A stretch of 64,000 bases of DNA from Chryseobacterium turcicum (lineage in GTDB: Bacteria; Bacteroidota; Bacteroidia; Flavobacteriales; Weeksellaceae), in NCBI RefSeq assembly GCF_021010565.1, contig NZ_JAJNAY010000001.1, forward strand, positions 2,212,001-2,276,000, read 5' to 3'. Positions 8,675 through 16,879 of this stretch are shown here, piece by piece. Position 1 is the first letter of the stretch; each line of letters starts with the position of its first letter. The notes beneath the pieces were generated by a model. The model was not told the origin of the DNA, ran no database searches, and saw only the letters and a program-made list of their open reading frames with translations. Made by a program: the position numbers and the translations under genes.

Positions 8675-9397
8675 TTACTTATTAAGTACAGTTTTCAATC
8701 TGTTATAGATCTCAACGTAAGCTTCAGTTACTTCACCAAGATCTCTTCTGAATCTGTCTTTATCTAGCTTCTTCATGGTATCTTTGTCCCAAAGTCTACA
8801 AGTATCAGGAGAAATTTCGTCAGCAAGAATGATTTCGCCGTTCGCCGTTTTTCCTAATTCGATTTTGAAATCTACCAAGATGATGTTCATTTTATCGAAA
8901 AGATCGATTAAGATATCGTTGATGTCTGAAGTTAATTCATACATCTCATCAAGCTCTTCATACGTTGCAGCTCCTAAGAAAACAGCGTGGTGATCGTTGA
9001 TTAGCGGATCTCCTAATTCGTCTTTTTTGTAGCAGATATCGAAGATTGTTACCGGAGATTTAATTCCTTCTTCCACTCCTAATCTTTGAGCCATGCTTCC
9101 TGCAGAATAGTTTCTTACCACCATTTCCAAAGGAATAATTGATACTTTTGTTACCAATTGCTCTCTTTCGTCTAATTGTTTGATGAAATGAGTTTTAATT
9201 CCTTTCTCATTTAAATATTCAAAAATAAGAGTAGTGATGGCGTTGTTCATTTCACCTTTCAAATCTACAGATCCTCTTTTTTGAGCATTAAATGCAGTTG
9301 CATCGTCTTTGAAACGTACGACAACTTCTTCAGGATTTTCGGTTGCAAATACTTGTTTTGCTTTCCCTTCATACAGCATTTCTAGCTTTTGACTCAT
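8675..9397 (-). CDS. purC: SAICAR synthase (phosphoribosylaminoimidazole-succinocarboxamide synthase)
   Basis: PurC joins aspartate to CAIR with ATP in purine synthesis. The 240-residue protein has the N-terminal [10 protein letters not shown] nucleotide strand (8-17), the signature [12 protein letters not shown] (90-101) and [12 protein letters not shown] (193-204). Length is that of the short bacterial form. It is upstream of purF on the same strand with the IVP cassette between. The leader at 9398-9469 contains an 8-bp hairpin (9420-9443) without a U tract, so I do not call it a terminator. Confidence 0.96.
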   Translation of the reverse strand: MSQKLEMLYEGKAKQVFATENPEEVVVRFKDDATAFNAQKRGSVDLKGEMNNAITTLIFEYLNEKGIKTHFIKQLDEREQLVTKVSIIPLEMVVRNYSAGSMAQRLGVEEGIKSPVTIFDICYKKDELGDPLINDHHAVFLGAATYEELDEMYELTSDINDILIDLFDKMNIILVDFKIELGKTANGEIILADEISPDTCRLWDKDTMKKLDKDRFRRDLGEVTEAYVEIYNRLKTVLNK

Positions 9398-9469
9398 AAT
9401 TTTTACTTTTTTTACTTTAGAAAACCTCGAATCAAAGGTTTTCTGTTATAGTTAGATTTATATTACTTT

Positions 9470-10165
9470 TCACTTAATTAAAATTCCTGCTAAAACAGCG
9501 ATTCCAAAACTTAATAAGGTACCTATTAATACGTACTCTGTAAGTTTTCTCTGTTTTGCCTGTGCCAAATCACTAAATCTGAAAACAGATTTTGCGGCAA
9601 TCATAAAACCTACGCCTTCCCAATGATTGACAACAATAAAAGTGAAGACTAATAAACGTTCTAAAATTCCGATATATTTTCCGGCACTCGATAAAGATTC
9701 TGTTTGTATATTTCCTTCTTCTTCCGTTACTGGAGTCCAAGATGATAATAATAGTTTAATGAAAATTGATGCGGGAGTCGTTAAAAATAAAGCGCCCATT
9801 GTAATTTTCAAAAAGTCCTGATTTTTAAGAAAATCAAAATTAAATTCACCAAAATAAAGAGAAACTCCACCAATCACAGCAACATGAAGTGCCTGATCGA
9901 TGAAAAACCAGCTTTTTTTAGTTTGATTATTCTGGAAACTTAGTTTACACGCGTCAATAATGAAATGAGAAATACCCACTAAAACAGCTACCCACCAAAG
10001 TTTAAGATCCCAAAGAAAAATAAGACTTAAAACAGTATGAATTAGGACGTGAAAATAGAGGTATGAACTTTTCAGTTTATTGCGCTCTTTATCTGCAACC
10101 CAAGAATTTGGCTGAAGAATAAAATCTCCGAGTAAATGTGCCAATATGAGTTGAATAAAAATCAT
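9470..10165 (-). CDS. DUF3307 integral membrane protein
   Basis: A 231-residue hydrophobic protein with about six membrane spans. The start MIFIQLILAHLLGDFILQPNSWVADKE is the hallmark of DUF3307 (conserved HLLGDF and QP), and HFIIDACKL in the third segment is also typical. It begins 2 bp after the SatD-like gene ends, so the two form an operon, an arrangement I know as recurrent in bacteria. The biochemical role of DUF3307 is not established. Confidence 0.85.
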   Translation of the reverse strand: MIFIQLILAHLLGDFILQPNSWVADKERNKLKSSYLYFHVLIHTVLSLIFLWDLKLWWVAVLVGISHFIIDACKLSFQNNQTKKSWFFIDQALHVAVIGGVSLYFGEFNFDFLKNQDFLKITMGALFLTTPASIFIKLLLSSWTPVTEEEGNIQTESLSSAGKYIGILERLLVFTFIVVNHWEGVGFMIAAKSVFRFSDLAQAKQRKLTEYVLIGTLLSFGIAVLAGILIK

Positions 10166-10167
10166 GC

Positions 10168-10773
10168 TTATAGTTCTGAAATTTTCTTTCTAAAATATTG
10201 ATTGGTTTCTACGATAAGTTCGTAGTTTGCCCGTTTCAGTCTCTGACTGATTGATGACTGAGAAATTGCAAATTTCTTTGCCAAATCTTCCTGGGTGATA
10301 TCTTGGTTCATGATCATTTCGTGAATGATTTCAGAAGTAGCCATCGTCCAGTTATCGAAATCTTTAGATGCCCATTTTAATAAAATATTCAGATCTCGGT
10401 CTATTGCATCGTTGGAGGTTTTGATGGAAACGGTGTCGCCATCACTCTTCAGGTCATTTAATAATCTTCCGGAGTTTACATACGCAGTACCATTGGATTC
10501 TGTGATTTTTTCGGATGAAAAATTCTCCAGCCCAATTCCAATTGCGATTCTAACGTCTAAATTTTCCTGACTTTTTATAAGAGATTTGATAGCTAAGAAA
10601 TGCCAAAAGACATCATCGATATTACATTTAAACTGAAACTCGTCTCCTCTGTATATTTCCCATACTTGTGGAGCATTCCCCCATTTTTCTAGGAGATTTT
10701 TAAGCTTGGTAATCCAAACTTCAGTGTCTGCATGTTGCGAATTAATAATATCACCCGTGATGACCGCTATCAT
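10168..10773 (-). CDS. SatD-family protein with C-terminal helix-turn-helix
   Basis: The 201-residue protein has the N-terminal SatD pattern MIAVITGDIINS, then RGDEFQF and VRIAIGIG, resembling a nucleotide-cyclase-like fold, followed by a C-terminal helix-turn-helix at about 155-185 (ITQEDLAKKFAISQSSISQ). SatD was named from a Streptococcus secretion and acid-tolerance locus; its activity is not well established. The HTH suggests it binds DNA, and an inverted repeat sits directly upstream of its start. It is the first gene of an operon with DUF3307. Confidence 0.8.
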   Translation of the reverse strand: MIAVITGDIINSQHADTEVWITKLKNLLEKWGNAPQVWEIYRGDEFQFKCNIDDVFWHFLAIKSLIKSQENLDVRIAIGIGLENFSSEKITESNGTAYVNSGRLLNDLKSDGDTVSIKTSNDAIDRDLNILLKWASKDFDNWTMATSEIIHEMIMNQDITQEDLAKKFAISQSSISQRLKRANYELIVETNQYFRKKISEL

Positions 10774-10794
10774 TTTGCAAATATAATCATTATT

Positions 10795-10817
10795 ACTTAT
10801 AAATAAAATATATAAGT
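10795..10817. promoter_or_regulatory. Candidate operator in front of the SatD/DUF3307 operon
   Basis: ACTTATA (10795-10801) and TATAAGT (10811-10817) form a 7-bp inverted repeat with 9-nt spacer, 22 bp from the ATG. Related TTTGCTTATAATT copies occur at 10821-10833 and 10850-10862, so the ATAAG motif appears four times within 70 bp. Binding by the SatD protein is inference. Confidence 0.4.
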
Positions 10818-10862
10818 AGATTTGCTTATAATTTTTAAATATTAGCTTTTTTGCTTATAATT

Positions 10863-11093
10863 CTTTATCGATATTAAAAATAAAAAAAGCTGTAAGCTAT
10901 GCATATTTAGTTGGCATCATTCTAAGATTGAATAGTGCTGATGTTGACATCAACTACTCTATTGTTGGGTTTTAATTAATTTTATTTTTCCTGTAATCAA
11001 CTTACAAGTAATTAGTTACAGTCTGAAAAGAAAAAGGTGTTATCGTGTATATGATTGATTAAAAAATTTAAATTAGATAAAACTTTAATTGTA
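10863..11093. other. Non-coding gap before the Crp/Fnr regulator
   Basis: AT-rich sequence with two dyads: GATGT-TG-ACATC at about 10938-10949 inside the weaker AATAG...CTATT, and CTGTAA (10991-10996) with TTACAG (11016-11021). Either could be an operator for the regulator that follows. No gene is visible. Confidence 0.4.
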
Positions 11094-11663
11094 ATGGATT
11101 TGCTTAAAGAAAAATTTCCATTTTTATCTGATGAAGATTTGGAATCTCTTGCTCAAATATCAGACGTACAAACGTATGGTAGGCGTGAAGAAATCATTAG
11201 CATCGGCAAGTATAGTGGCGATTTTATGTATACTATAAATGGTATTTTAAGGGGATATTATATAGATGATTTAGGGGAAGAGAGAAATGTTTTTCTAGTC
11301 AATAATAATATGTTTTTTGGAAGCCCGGAATGTATTTTAGATGATAAAGCTTCTAATTATATTTTTGAAACGGTTACAAATACATCACTTATAGTTTTCG
11401 AATATAAAAAACTCGAGCAGCTCGCCAGTGAAAACAAAAATATCTTCCGTTTTTACACCGATGCCGTAAAAAGTATCCTCCGTTTTTTTGTTATTAGATT
11501 AAATGATTTCACTTGCTCATCTCCGCAAGAAAGATTTCTAAAACTACAAGACTCGCGTCCTCTTTTAATAAAAAATGCTAAAACAAAATTATTAGCAAAT
11601 TTCCTTGGTTTATCACCAAATTCTCTTTCTAGAATTAAAGCAAGACTTTTTAAGAAACGCTAA
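11094..11663 (+). CDS. Crp/Fnr-family transcriptional regulator
   Basis: About 189 residues from the ATG at 11094; an in-frame TTG at 11055 would add 13 residues, but the alignment-like start MDLLKEKFPFLSDEDLESL fits the family better. Residues 1-110 form the cyclic-nucleotide-binding beta roll (GDFMYTINGILRGYY, NNNMFFGSPE), and the C terminus (TKLLANFLGLSPNSLSRIKARLFKK) is the DNA-reading winged helix. The glycine-rich cNMP loop is not conserved, as in many Bacteroidota members, so a nucleotide ligand is doubtful. It sits 73 bp before the alkylsulfatase on the same strand and may control it. Confidence 0.85.
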   Translation: MDLLKEKFPFLSDEDLESLAQISDVQTYGRREEIISIGKYSGDFMYTINGILRGYYIDDLGEERNVFLVNNNMFFGSPECILDDKASNYIFETVTNTSLIVFEYKKLEQLASENKNIFRFYTDAVKSILRFFVIRLNDFTCSSPQERFLKLQDSRPLLIKNAKTKLLANFLGLSPNSLSRIKARLFKKR

Positions 11664-11695
11664 CTTTTGTATATTTTTTTCTCAAAGCCATTATA

Positions 11696-11703
11696 TAATT
11701 TTG
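11696..11703 (+). promoter_or_regulatory. -7 promoter box of the alkylsulfatase gene
   Basis: TAATTTTG, 33 bp before the ATG at 11737. The -33 region is poor, which would suit an activator-dependent promoter, but this is only suggestive. Confidence 0.5.
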
Positions 11704-11736
11704 TCACTGTTTCCATTAACTTAAATATTTAAAATA

Positions 11737-13716
11737 ATGAAAAAATTAATCTTAGATAGTTTGATCGTTGTTGTTTCTACAGCTTCAATTCAAGGTCAAA
11801 CGATAAAATTAGACGCAAAGCAAAAAGAAGCCACTGTACACACTAAAAAAACAAACAATGACTTGTTGAGTTATTTGCCTTTTGGTGATAAAACTGATTT
11901 CGATAATGCCCGAAAAGGATTTATTGCAACTTTGGATGAAGGTGAAATAAAAGATGAAAATGGGAATGTAGTGTATAGTATGAAACAGTATGATTTCATT
12001 AAAGGAAACGCGCCAGCTACAACAAACCCTAGTCTTTGGAGGCAAAGTGAATTAAATAGCATCAACGGTCTTTTTAAGGTTACAGACGGTGTTTATCAAA
12101 TCAGAGGTTTTGATTTAGCTAATATGAGTTTAATCGAAGGAAACACAGGGTGGATTATTGTGGATCCTCTGCTTTCGCCTTCAACAGCCAAAGCTGGTCT
12201 TGATCTTGCCAATAAACATTTAGGAAAAAGACCTGTCGCAGCTATCATTATTACCCATAGCCACATTGATCATTTTGGAGGTGTAAGAGGCATCGTTGAT
12301 GAAGCAGATGTAAAAAGTGGTAAGGTGCCCATTTATGTTCCGGAAGGGTTTTTTGAACACTCGGTGGCAGAAAATGTAATGGGAGGAAATACCATGGGGA
12401 GGCGAGCTTCATATATGTACGGGAACTTGTTGGCAAAAGATGCTAAAGGAACTTTAGGAACCGGATTGGGGCAAACAACTTCTACAGGAATGGCAGGTAT
12501 TTTGGATGGTACACATATTATTAATAAAAAAGAAGAAAGTCATACGATTGATGGGATTGAAGTAGAGTTTACTTACGCGCCAGAATCTGAAGCACCTGCA
12601 GAAATGATGTTTTATTTTCCGAAATATAAAGCATTTTGTCAGGCAGAAGATTTGAACCATACACTGCACAATTTATATACTTTAAGAGGAGCTCAAGTGA
12701 GGAATGGTAAAAAATGGAGTCAATATATTGACCATGCCATTGCGAAATGGGGAGATAATGTTACAGCATCATTTGGTTCACACCATTGGCCAACTTGGGA
12801 TAATAAAAACATTAGAATTTATTGGGAAAGTCAGAGGGATTTATATAGATTTATTCACGATCAAACACTTAGGCTGGCAAATAATGGATTTACACCAAGA
12901 GAAATTGCTGAAATGTTGAAACTCCCCGAATCATTAGATAAAAAGTTTTACAACAGGGGTTATTATGGCTCTGTGAGTCATGACGTAAGGGCGCAGTATC
13001 AGTTGTATTTTGGTTGGTTTGATGGCAATCCTTCTAATCTTAACAAGCTTACTCCAACAGATGGCGGAAAAAAATACGTTGAATTTATGGGTGGTGCAAA
13101 CAATTTACTTGCACAGGCGCAAAAATCCTATGATAAAGGAGAATATCGTTGGGTAGCAGAAGTCGTGAGTCATTTGGTTTTTGCAGAGCCTAATAATAAG
13201 AATGCAAGATATCTTTTAGCAGATGCTTATGAGCAGCTAGGCTACATTGCAGAATCTGGTCCGTGGAGAAATTTTTATATTTCTGGTGCTTTAGAATTAA
13301 GAAATGGTGTGAGAGAACTGCCAACTCCTAATACAGCTGGGCCAGATATGATAAAAGGAATGACCACAGAGTTGTTTTTTAATTTCTTAGCGATGAAGTT
13401 TATTGGCACTGATGCTGAAGCTTCAAAAATGAAATACAATTTCAATATTACAATGCCTGATGTGAATGAGAAATTGGCATTAATTGTTGGAAACGGAACG
13501 GTAACGCCTAGAATCGGTTCGCATGTTAAAAATGATATCACCGCAGATATCACACTTAATAGGTCAGATTTAGACAGGATAAATCTTGGTGAAACAAGTT
13601 TTAATGATTTATTGAAAAGTAAGAAAATTAAAATAAAAGGAGATGAAGCAGCATTTGCAAAATTTTTATCTAAGATTGATAATTTTAAATTTTGGTTTAA
13701 TATTGTAGAACCTTAA
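11737..13716 (+). CDS. Secreted alkyl/aryl sulfatase, metallo-beta-lactamase fold (SdsA1/BDS1-like)
   Basis: The 659-residue enzyme should hydrolyse long-chain alkyl sulfates such as SDS to alcohol and sulfate. A signal peptide (about residues 1-21, ending IQGQ) sends it to the periplasm. The dinuclear zinc motif is THSHIDHFGG at 173-182, followed by the CQAEDLNHTLHNLYTLRGAQ metal region. An all-alpha dimerisation domain covers roughly 380-520 (PREIAEMLKLPESL; AEPNNKNARYLLADAYEQLGY) and a C-terminal SCP-2-like domain about 535-659 should bind the alkyl chain, as in SdsA1. Length equals the family. The preceding Crp/Fnr-like regulator and following DUF2490 gene form its local context. Confidence 0.92.
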   Translation: MKKLILDSLIVVVSTASIQGQTIKLDAKQKEATVHTKKTNNDLLSYLPFGDKTDFDNARKGFIATLDEGEIKDENGNVVYSMKQYDFIKGNAPATTNPSLWRQSELNSINGLFKVTDGVYQIRGFDLANMSLIEGNTGWIIVDPLLSPSTAKAGLDLANKHLGKRPVAAIIITHSHIDHFGGVRGIVDEADVKSGKVPIYVPEGFFEHSVAENVMGGNTMGRRASYMYGNLLAKDAKGTLGTGLGQTTSTGMAGILDGTHIINKKEESHTIDGIEVEFTYAPESEAPAEMMFYFPKYKAFCQAEDLNHTLHNLYTLRGAQVRNGKKWSQYIDHAIAKWGDNVTASFGSHHWPTWDNKNIRIYWESQRDLYRFIHDQTLRLANNGFTPREIAEMLKLPESLDKKFYNRGYYGSVSHDVRAQYQLYFGWFDGNPSNLNKLTPTDGGKKYVEFMGGANNLLAQAQKSYDKGEYRWVAEVVSHLVFAEPNNKNARYLLADAYEQLGYIAESGPWRNFYISGALELRNGVRELPTPNTAGPDMIKGMTTELFFNFLAMKFIGTDAEASKMKYNFNITMPDVNEKLALIVGNGTVTPRIGSHVKNDITADITLNRSDLDRINLGETSFNDLLKSKKIKIKGDEAAFAKFLSKIDNFKFWFNIVEP

Positions 13717-13725
13717 AAAAGAATG

Positions 13726-13767
13726 AATTCGGTTGGTATAATAAGTATATATCAACCGAATTTTTTT
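13726..13767 (+). terminator. Terminator after the alkylsulfatase gene
   Basis: AATTCGGTTGGTATA (13726-13740) pairs with 13748-13762 with one G-U pair, then T7. It occupies the stretch a longer reading of the next gene would cover, supporting the start at 13777. Confidence 0.75.
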
Positions 13768-13776
13768 ATTGAAACT

Positions 13777-14454
13777 ATGAAAAAATCAATCGCTTTACTA
13801 TTGCTAATTTCTGTAAATTTCTTTGCTCAAGCTCAAGAAGATTTTTTTTATGAAATGAAAGTTTCTACAAACCTCGTTGAAAAAGAAAGCTTTTATTTGG
13901 AAGTTAATACTAACTGGAAGCATGTTTATAATGAAGTTGGCTGGAGGCGTTTGGGTGTTGCGGGTATGGCGACTAAAAAAATAAATAACTGGTCACTTTA
14001 TGGTGGTTTGTCTACATTTTACACATTCAATAAAGATATCGTTAATTATTTAGAAATAAGACCACGGATAGGTTTGGGGTTAACTACCCCTATTGTAGAC
14101 AGACTTACTTTAAATCAAAGACTTTTGGGTGAATGGCGAAATCATTTCTATTCTAAGGAAAATAAAAACAGAAGTTACACAAGGTCTCGTTATCGAGTAT
14201 TGCTGAATTATACAATTGCTGAAAACAAAGAAAAGCAAACGGCATGGAAAGTAAAACCAAGTATAGAATGGTATTTTACTAAAAATGTTGCTTATGGCGA
14301 ACGCTTTGCAGAATCTAGAAGATATACTTTAATGCTGTCACGTGAATTTAAAAACAAAGATGAATTAAGTATTGGCTACAGATATGAAGATTTTATAAAA
14401 TTATTAGAACAAAACAAAATTGGACACCTTGTTTTATTAGAATATAGTTTTTGA
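13777..14454 (+). CDS. DUF2490 family outer-membrane-like protein
   Basis: 225 residues from the ATG at 13777; the in-frame ATG at 13723 is rejected because a terminator hairpin lies between them and because a signal peptide (MKKSIALLLLISVNFFAQAQ) starts exactly here. The mature protein has alternating strands (KIDNWSLYGGL-like patterns, LEIRPRIGLGLTT, YRVLLNYTIA, LSIGYRYEDF) and ends in Phe, typical of the DUF2490 beta-barrel-like family found in Bacteroidota. Function unknown. It lies just behind the alkylsulfatase, so it may be an accessory outer-membrane protein for its substrates, but this is inference only. Confidence 0.8.
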   Translation: MKKSIALLLLISVNFFAQAQEDFFYEMKVSTNLVEKESFYLEVNTNWKHVYNEVGWRRLGVAGMATKKINNWSLYGGLSTFYTFNKDIVNYLEIRPRIGLGLTTPIVDRLTLNQRLLGEWRNHFYSKENKNRSYTRSRYRVLLNYTIAENKEKQTAWKVKPSIEWYFTKNVAYGERFAESRRYTLMLSREFKNKDELSIGYRYEDFIKLLEQNKIGHLVLLEYSF

Positions 14455-14480
14455 TTAAAAACTTATTTAAACTTTTTATT

Positions 14481-14644
14481 AAACCACAAAAGGCACAAAA
14501 GATTTAGATATTTCTATTAAAGCTTATTTTTAAAATGAAAAAAGAACACAGAAGCTTTCAAAAATCTTTGATTTTTATTCTTTTGAGAGCTTTGAATATC
14601 TAATCATGTGCATTTCAAATATCTTTTGTCTCTCTTTTGCGGTT
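14481..14644. repeat. Inverted-repeat element, copy 1 (AACC.CAAAAG family)
   Basis: A 164-bp non-coding unit. The ends AACCACAAAAGGCACAAAAG (14482-14501) and, inverted, AACCGCAAAAGAG match each other; inner arms GAAGCTTTCAAAA and TTTTGAGAGCTTT pair around AAAAATCTTTGATTTTT (14560-14576). A second copy is at 21305-21445. A separate 11-bp dyad, AAATTAGTTTA/TAAACTAATTT, follows at 14651-14697. The rest of this gap holds nothing I recognise. Confidence 0.7.
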
Positions 14645-14764
14645 AAACAAAAATTAGTTTAAACAGCTTTTAAATATTATTGCTTCTAAACTAATTTAAT
14701 TGAAGATTTTTTAGCTAATTAGGTGTCTTTTCTTATCAGTTCTTTTGCGATAAACAGTTTTCCT

Positions 14765-14803
14765 AAAAAAAAACTTCGCCCAATATTGAGCGAAGTTTTT
14801 TTT
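14765..14803 (-). terminator. Terminator of the endonuclease I gene
   Basis: An A9-CTTCGC (14765-14779) and GCGAAG-T8 (14790-14803) stem with a 10-nt loop, 19 bp past the stop codon. Confidence 0.8.
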
Positions 14804-14821
14804 ATATTTCGTTTCAGAAGC

Positions 14822-16687
14822 TTATTTCTTAATAAACGGATAAGTTTTATCATCCAGTTTTAATAAATAGGAACCTGTTTTTAAGTTCTGTACAGAGATA
14901 TTTTTCTTTTTTTCGAATGGATTTTTCTCTGTGTAAAGTAATTTTCCTGAGTAATCGAATATTTTTGCTTCTTGAATGTTTTCTATTTTTCCACTCACAA
15001 AAATGTTTTCATGAGCCGGATTTGGATAGATTTTAAATTCTTTTCCAGCTAATAGTTCTACATCAGAAGTTGATAAAGAGCCTGTATTTTCGCAGTAATT
15101 ACTTGCATAAGAGTCCCATTCGCTTACAGTGAATGTTGAATTAGGTTCTGTGACAGTATTTTTTCTGTATAACGAAACATTTGCATTGTTATTGCTTATA
15201 AACTTATTTCCAATTGCATCAACCTTTGTTGATTGATAAGCTAATTCCACATATTGAGTTCCTGTGAAAGCTAAAGCCTCTCCTGCTGTAAGAAATAATG
15301 CATCATTGTTTGTGAAACATGATAGTGTAGATTTTGGATTAAGGATTACAAAGCTTTCGTTGTTGAGGATTTTACCTTCGAGCTCAAAAGTTCCGGTAAA
15401 ATAATAAGAATCAGTTGTGTTATTGTAGTATTGGGCTTTTATACTGTAGTTATTTAAATTGACTTCATGTCCGGTTTTATTTACAATTTCCAAAGCCTTA
15501 TTATTGTCTGTTCCTTCAATGTATTTTGTAATTAAAAGATCTTTAAAATTTGAATCTGTTGCAAGAGTTGATACATTCGCAGTATTGCTGTCTGTAGATT
15601 CTAAATAGCCTTGATCGTAAGCTCTCACCGTAAATGAATAAGATGTTGCAGGATTTAAATGATCAACAATAAGGGAAGTTGATTTTGTTGTCGTTAGAAA
15701 AACTCCATTTTGATATACATTATACCCTATTACGTCGTTACTTGTGCTCGGTGACCAAGTCAGATTTGTAAAATAAGCTCCGGATTGAGAGGTGTTTAAA
15801 TTGGTAGGAGCCTGTGGTGCAATAGCATCTGGAGTTTGTGTCCAAATTTCGTTAACCCATTGAGGGTTGTCAATAAAAGGATTCCTGTTATTCTGAATAG
15901 TATATACGGCATTGTTTCTATTGATTTCTCGCTGAGAAACAGGGTCTTGTGTATGCCATTGAATAAGCATTGAAATATAAGCAGAATCAAAAGCTCGCTC
16001 TGCTGTACCATCAAATGGAGAGCGGTCAATCGCAGGATTGATATTGGTAGAATGATTAAATCCAGGCAGTTTGTCTTCATATCTTACTGCAAAATAAAGC
16101 AGCATTCTTGCGATATCACCCTTAAATTCATTGATGGGTTCATAAACTCTATTGGTGTATGAGTAATTAGGAATAGCGCTATTGGCAATCTTAGATGTGT
16201 TGCTGAAGGTATGGTGGATGGTAGAATTTCCAATTCCATACGGATAATTGTTTCGCAATTGATTGATTCTTGCATCGGTAGGAATTACAAAATGCAAGTC
16301 TGAATACATCGGATAATTGCTATTAAATGTACTTTGGGGTATCGCATGTTCCCTATTATACCCTAATCCTTCAGTTCCGGAAGTACTGATTAGGTTTGCA
16401 GAAGTATATTCGTAAGCATCCGGTCCGGCAGGGATTTCAGAATATATATCCAGTAAAATTGTGGTATTGTTAGATCCGTGATCATAATATTGATCTAAAT
16501 CGGTTTGGTTGTAATAGTTAGGCAAATCCCCATAGCCCCAATTTACATTTTTGGTTGCAGTAATTTCATGCAGCTTAGTCTTTAATGCGTACCCAGTCAG
16601 TCCTGTCGTTCCATTATAATATCCCGATGGAATCTGGGCTGAAATAGAAGCGGATATTAAAAGTATAGGAAGTAAAAAATTTTTCAT
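14822..16687 (-). CDS. Secreted endonuclease I family nuclease with FN3, lamin-tail and T9SS sorting domains
   Basis: 621 residues from the ATG at 16687; an upstream in-frame TTG is rejected because the signal peptide MKNFLLPILLISASISAQ begins at this ATG. The catalytic domain (about 20-285) carries NREHAIPQSTFNS, the histidine-metal motif of the EndA/endonuclease I family, and R-rich DARINQLRNNYPYG. A fibronectin type III domain follows (APTNLNTSQSG...TANVST), then a lamin-tail-like beta domain (LLITKYIEGTDNNKALEIVNKTG), then a C-terminal T9SS sorting domain with FKIYPNPAHENIFVSG. It should be exported by T9SS to digest extracellular DNA for nutrients. Confidence 0.92.
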   Translation of the reverse strand: MKNFLLPILLISASISAQIPSGYYNGTTGLTGYALKTKLHEITATKNVNWGYGDLPNYYNQTDLDQYYDHGSNNTTILLDIYSEIPAGPDAYEYTSANLISTSGTEGLGYNREHAIPQSTFNSNYPMYSDLHFVIPTDARINQLRNNYPYGIGNSTIHHTFSNTSKIANSAIPNYSYTNRVYEPINEFKGDIARMLLYFAVRYEDKLPGFNHSTNINPAIDRSPFDGTAERAFDSAYISMLIQWHTQDPVSQREINRNNAVYTIQNNRNPFIDNPQWVNEIWTQTPDAIAPQAPTNLNTSQSGAYFTNLTWSPSTSNDVIGYNVYQNGVFLTTTKSTSLIVDHLNPATSYSFTVRAYDQGYLESTDSNTANVSTLATDSNFKDLLITKYIEGTDNNKALEIVNKTGHEVNLNNYSIKAQYYNNTTDSYYFTGTFELEGKILNNESFVILNPKSTLSCFTNNDALFLTAGEALAFTGTQYVELAYQSTKVDAIGNKFISNNNANVSLYRKNTVTEPNSTFTVSEWDSYASNYCENTGSLSTSDVELLAGKEFKIYPNPAHENIFVSGKIENIQEAKIFDYSGKLLYTEKNPFEKKKNISVQNLKTGSYLLKLDDKTYPFIKK

Positions 16688-16850
16688 GTTTAAAAAATTG
16701 GACAACTAAAGTAAGAAATAAACATAATTAAAATCAAATAAGATGATTAATATAATGTTAATAATTTGAAATTAATTTACTGAATATTAATTACTTATTT
16801 GCTTCAATTTAGCTTCAGAACAAATTATTTTAGTATTTCAGCAATTTAAG

Positions 16851-16858
16851 TATCTTTG
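16851..16858 (+). promoter_or_regulatory. -7 promoter box of the acyl-CoA dehydrogenase gene
   Basis: TATCTTTG matches TAnnTTTG, 21 bp before the ATG at 16880. An alternative TTG start at 16856 falls inside the box and can be excluded. Confidence 0.65.
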
Positions 16859-16879
16859 GGACATAACTATACATGTAAT

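Noticed and set aside
9420..9443. GAAAACCT/AGGTTTTC hairpin before purC as a terminator
   Set aside because: No U tract on either strand; at most a leader hairpin.
11055..11093. TTG start giving a longer Crp/Fnr regulator
   Set aside because: The ATG at 11094 starts the conserved domain; the extra 13 residues are not family-like. Not fully excluded.
13723..13776. Upstream ATG for the DUF2490 protein
   Set aside because: The stretch is the terminator hairpin of the previous gene and the signal peptide begins at 13777.
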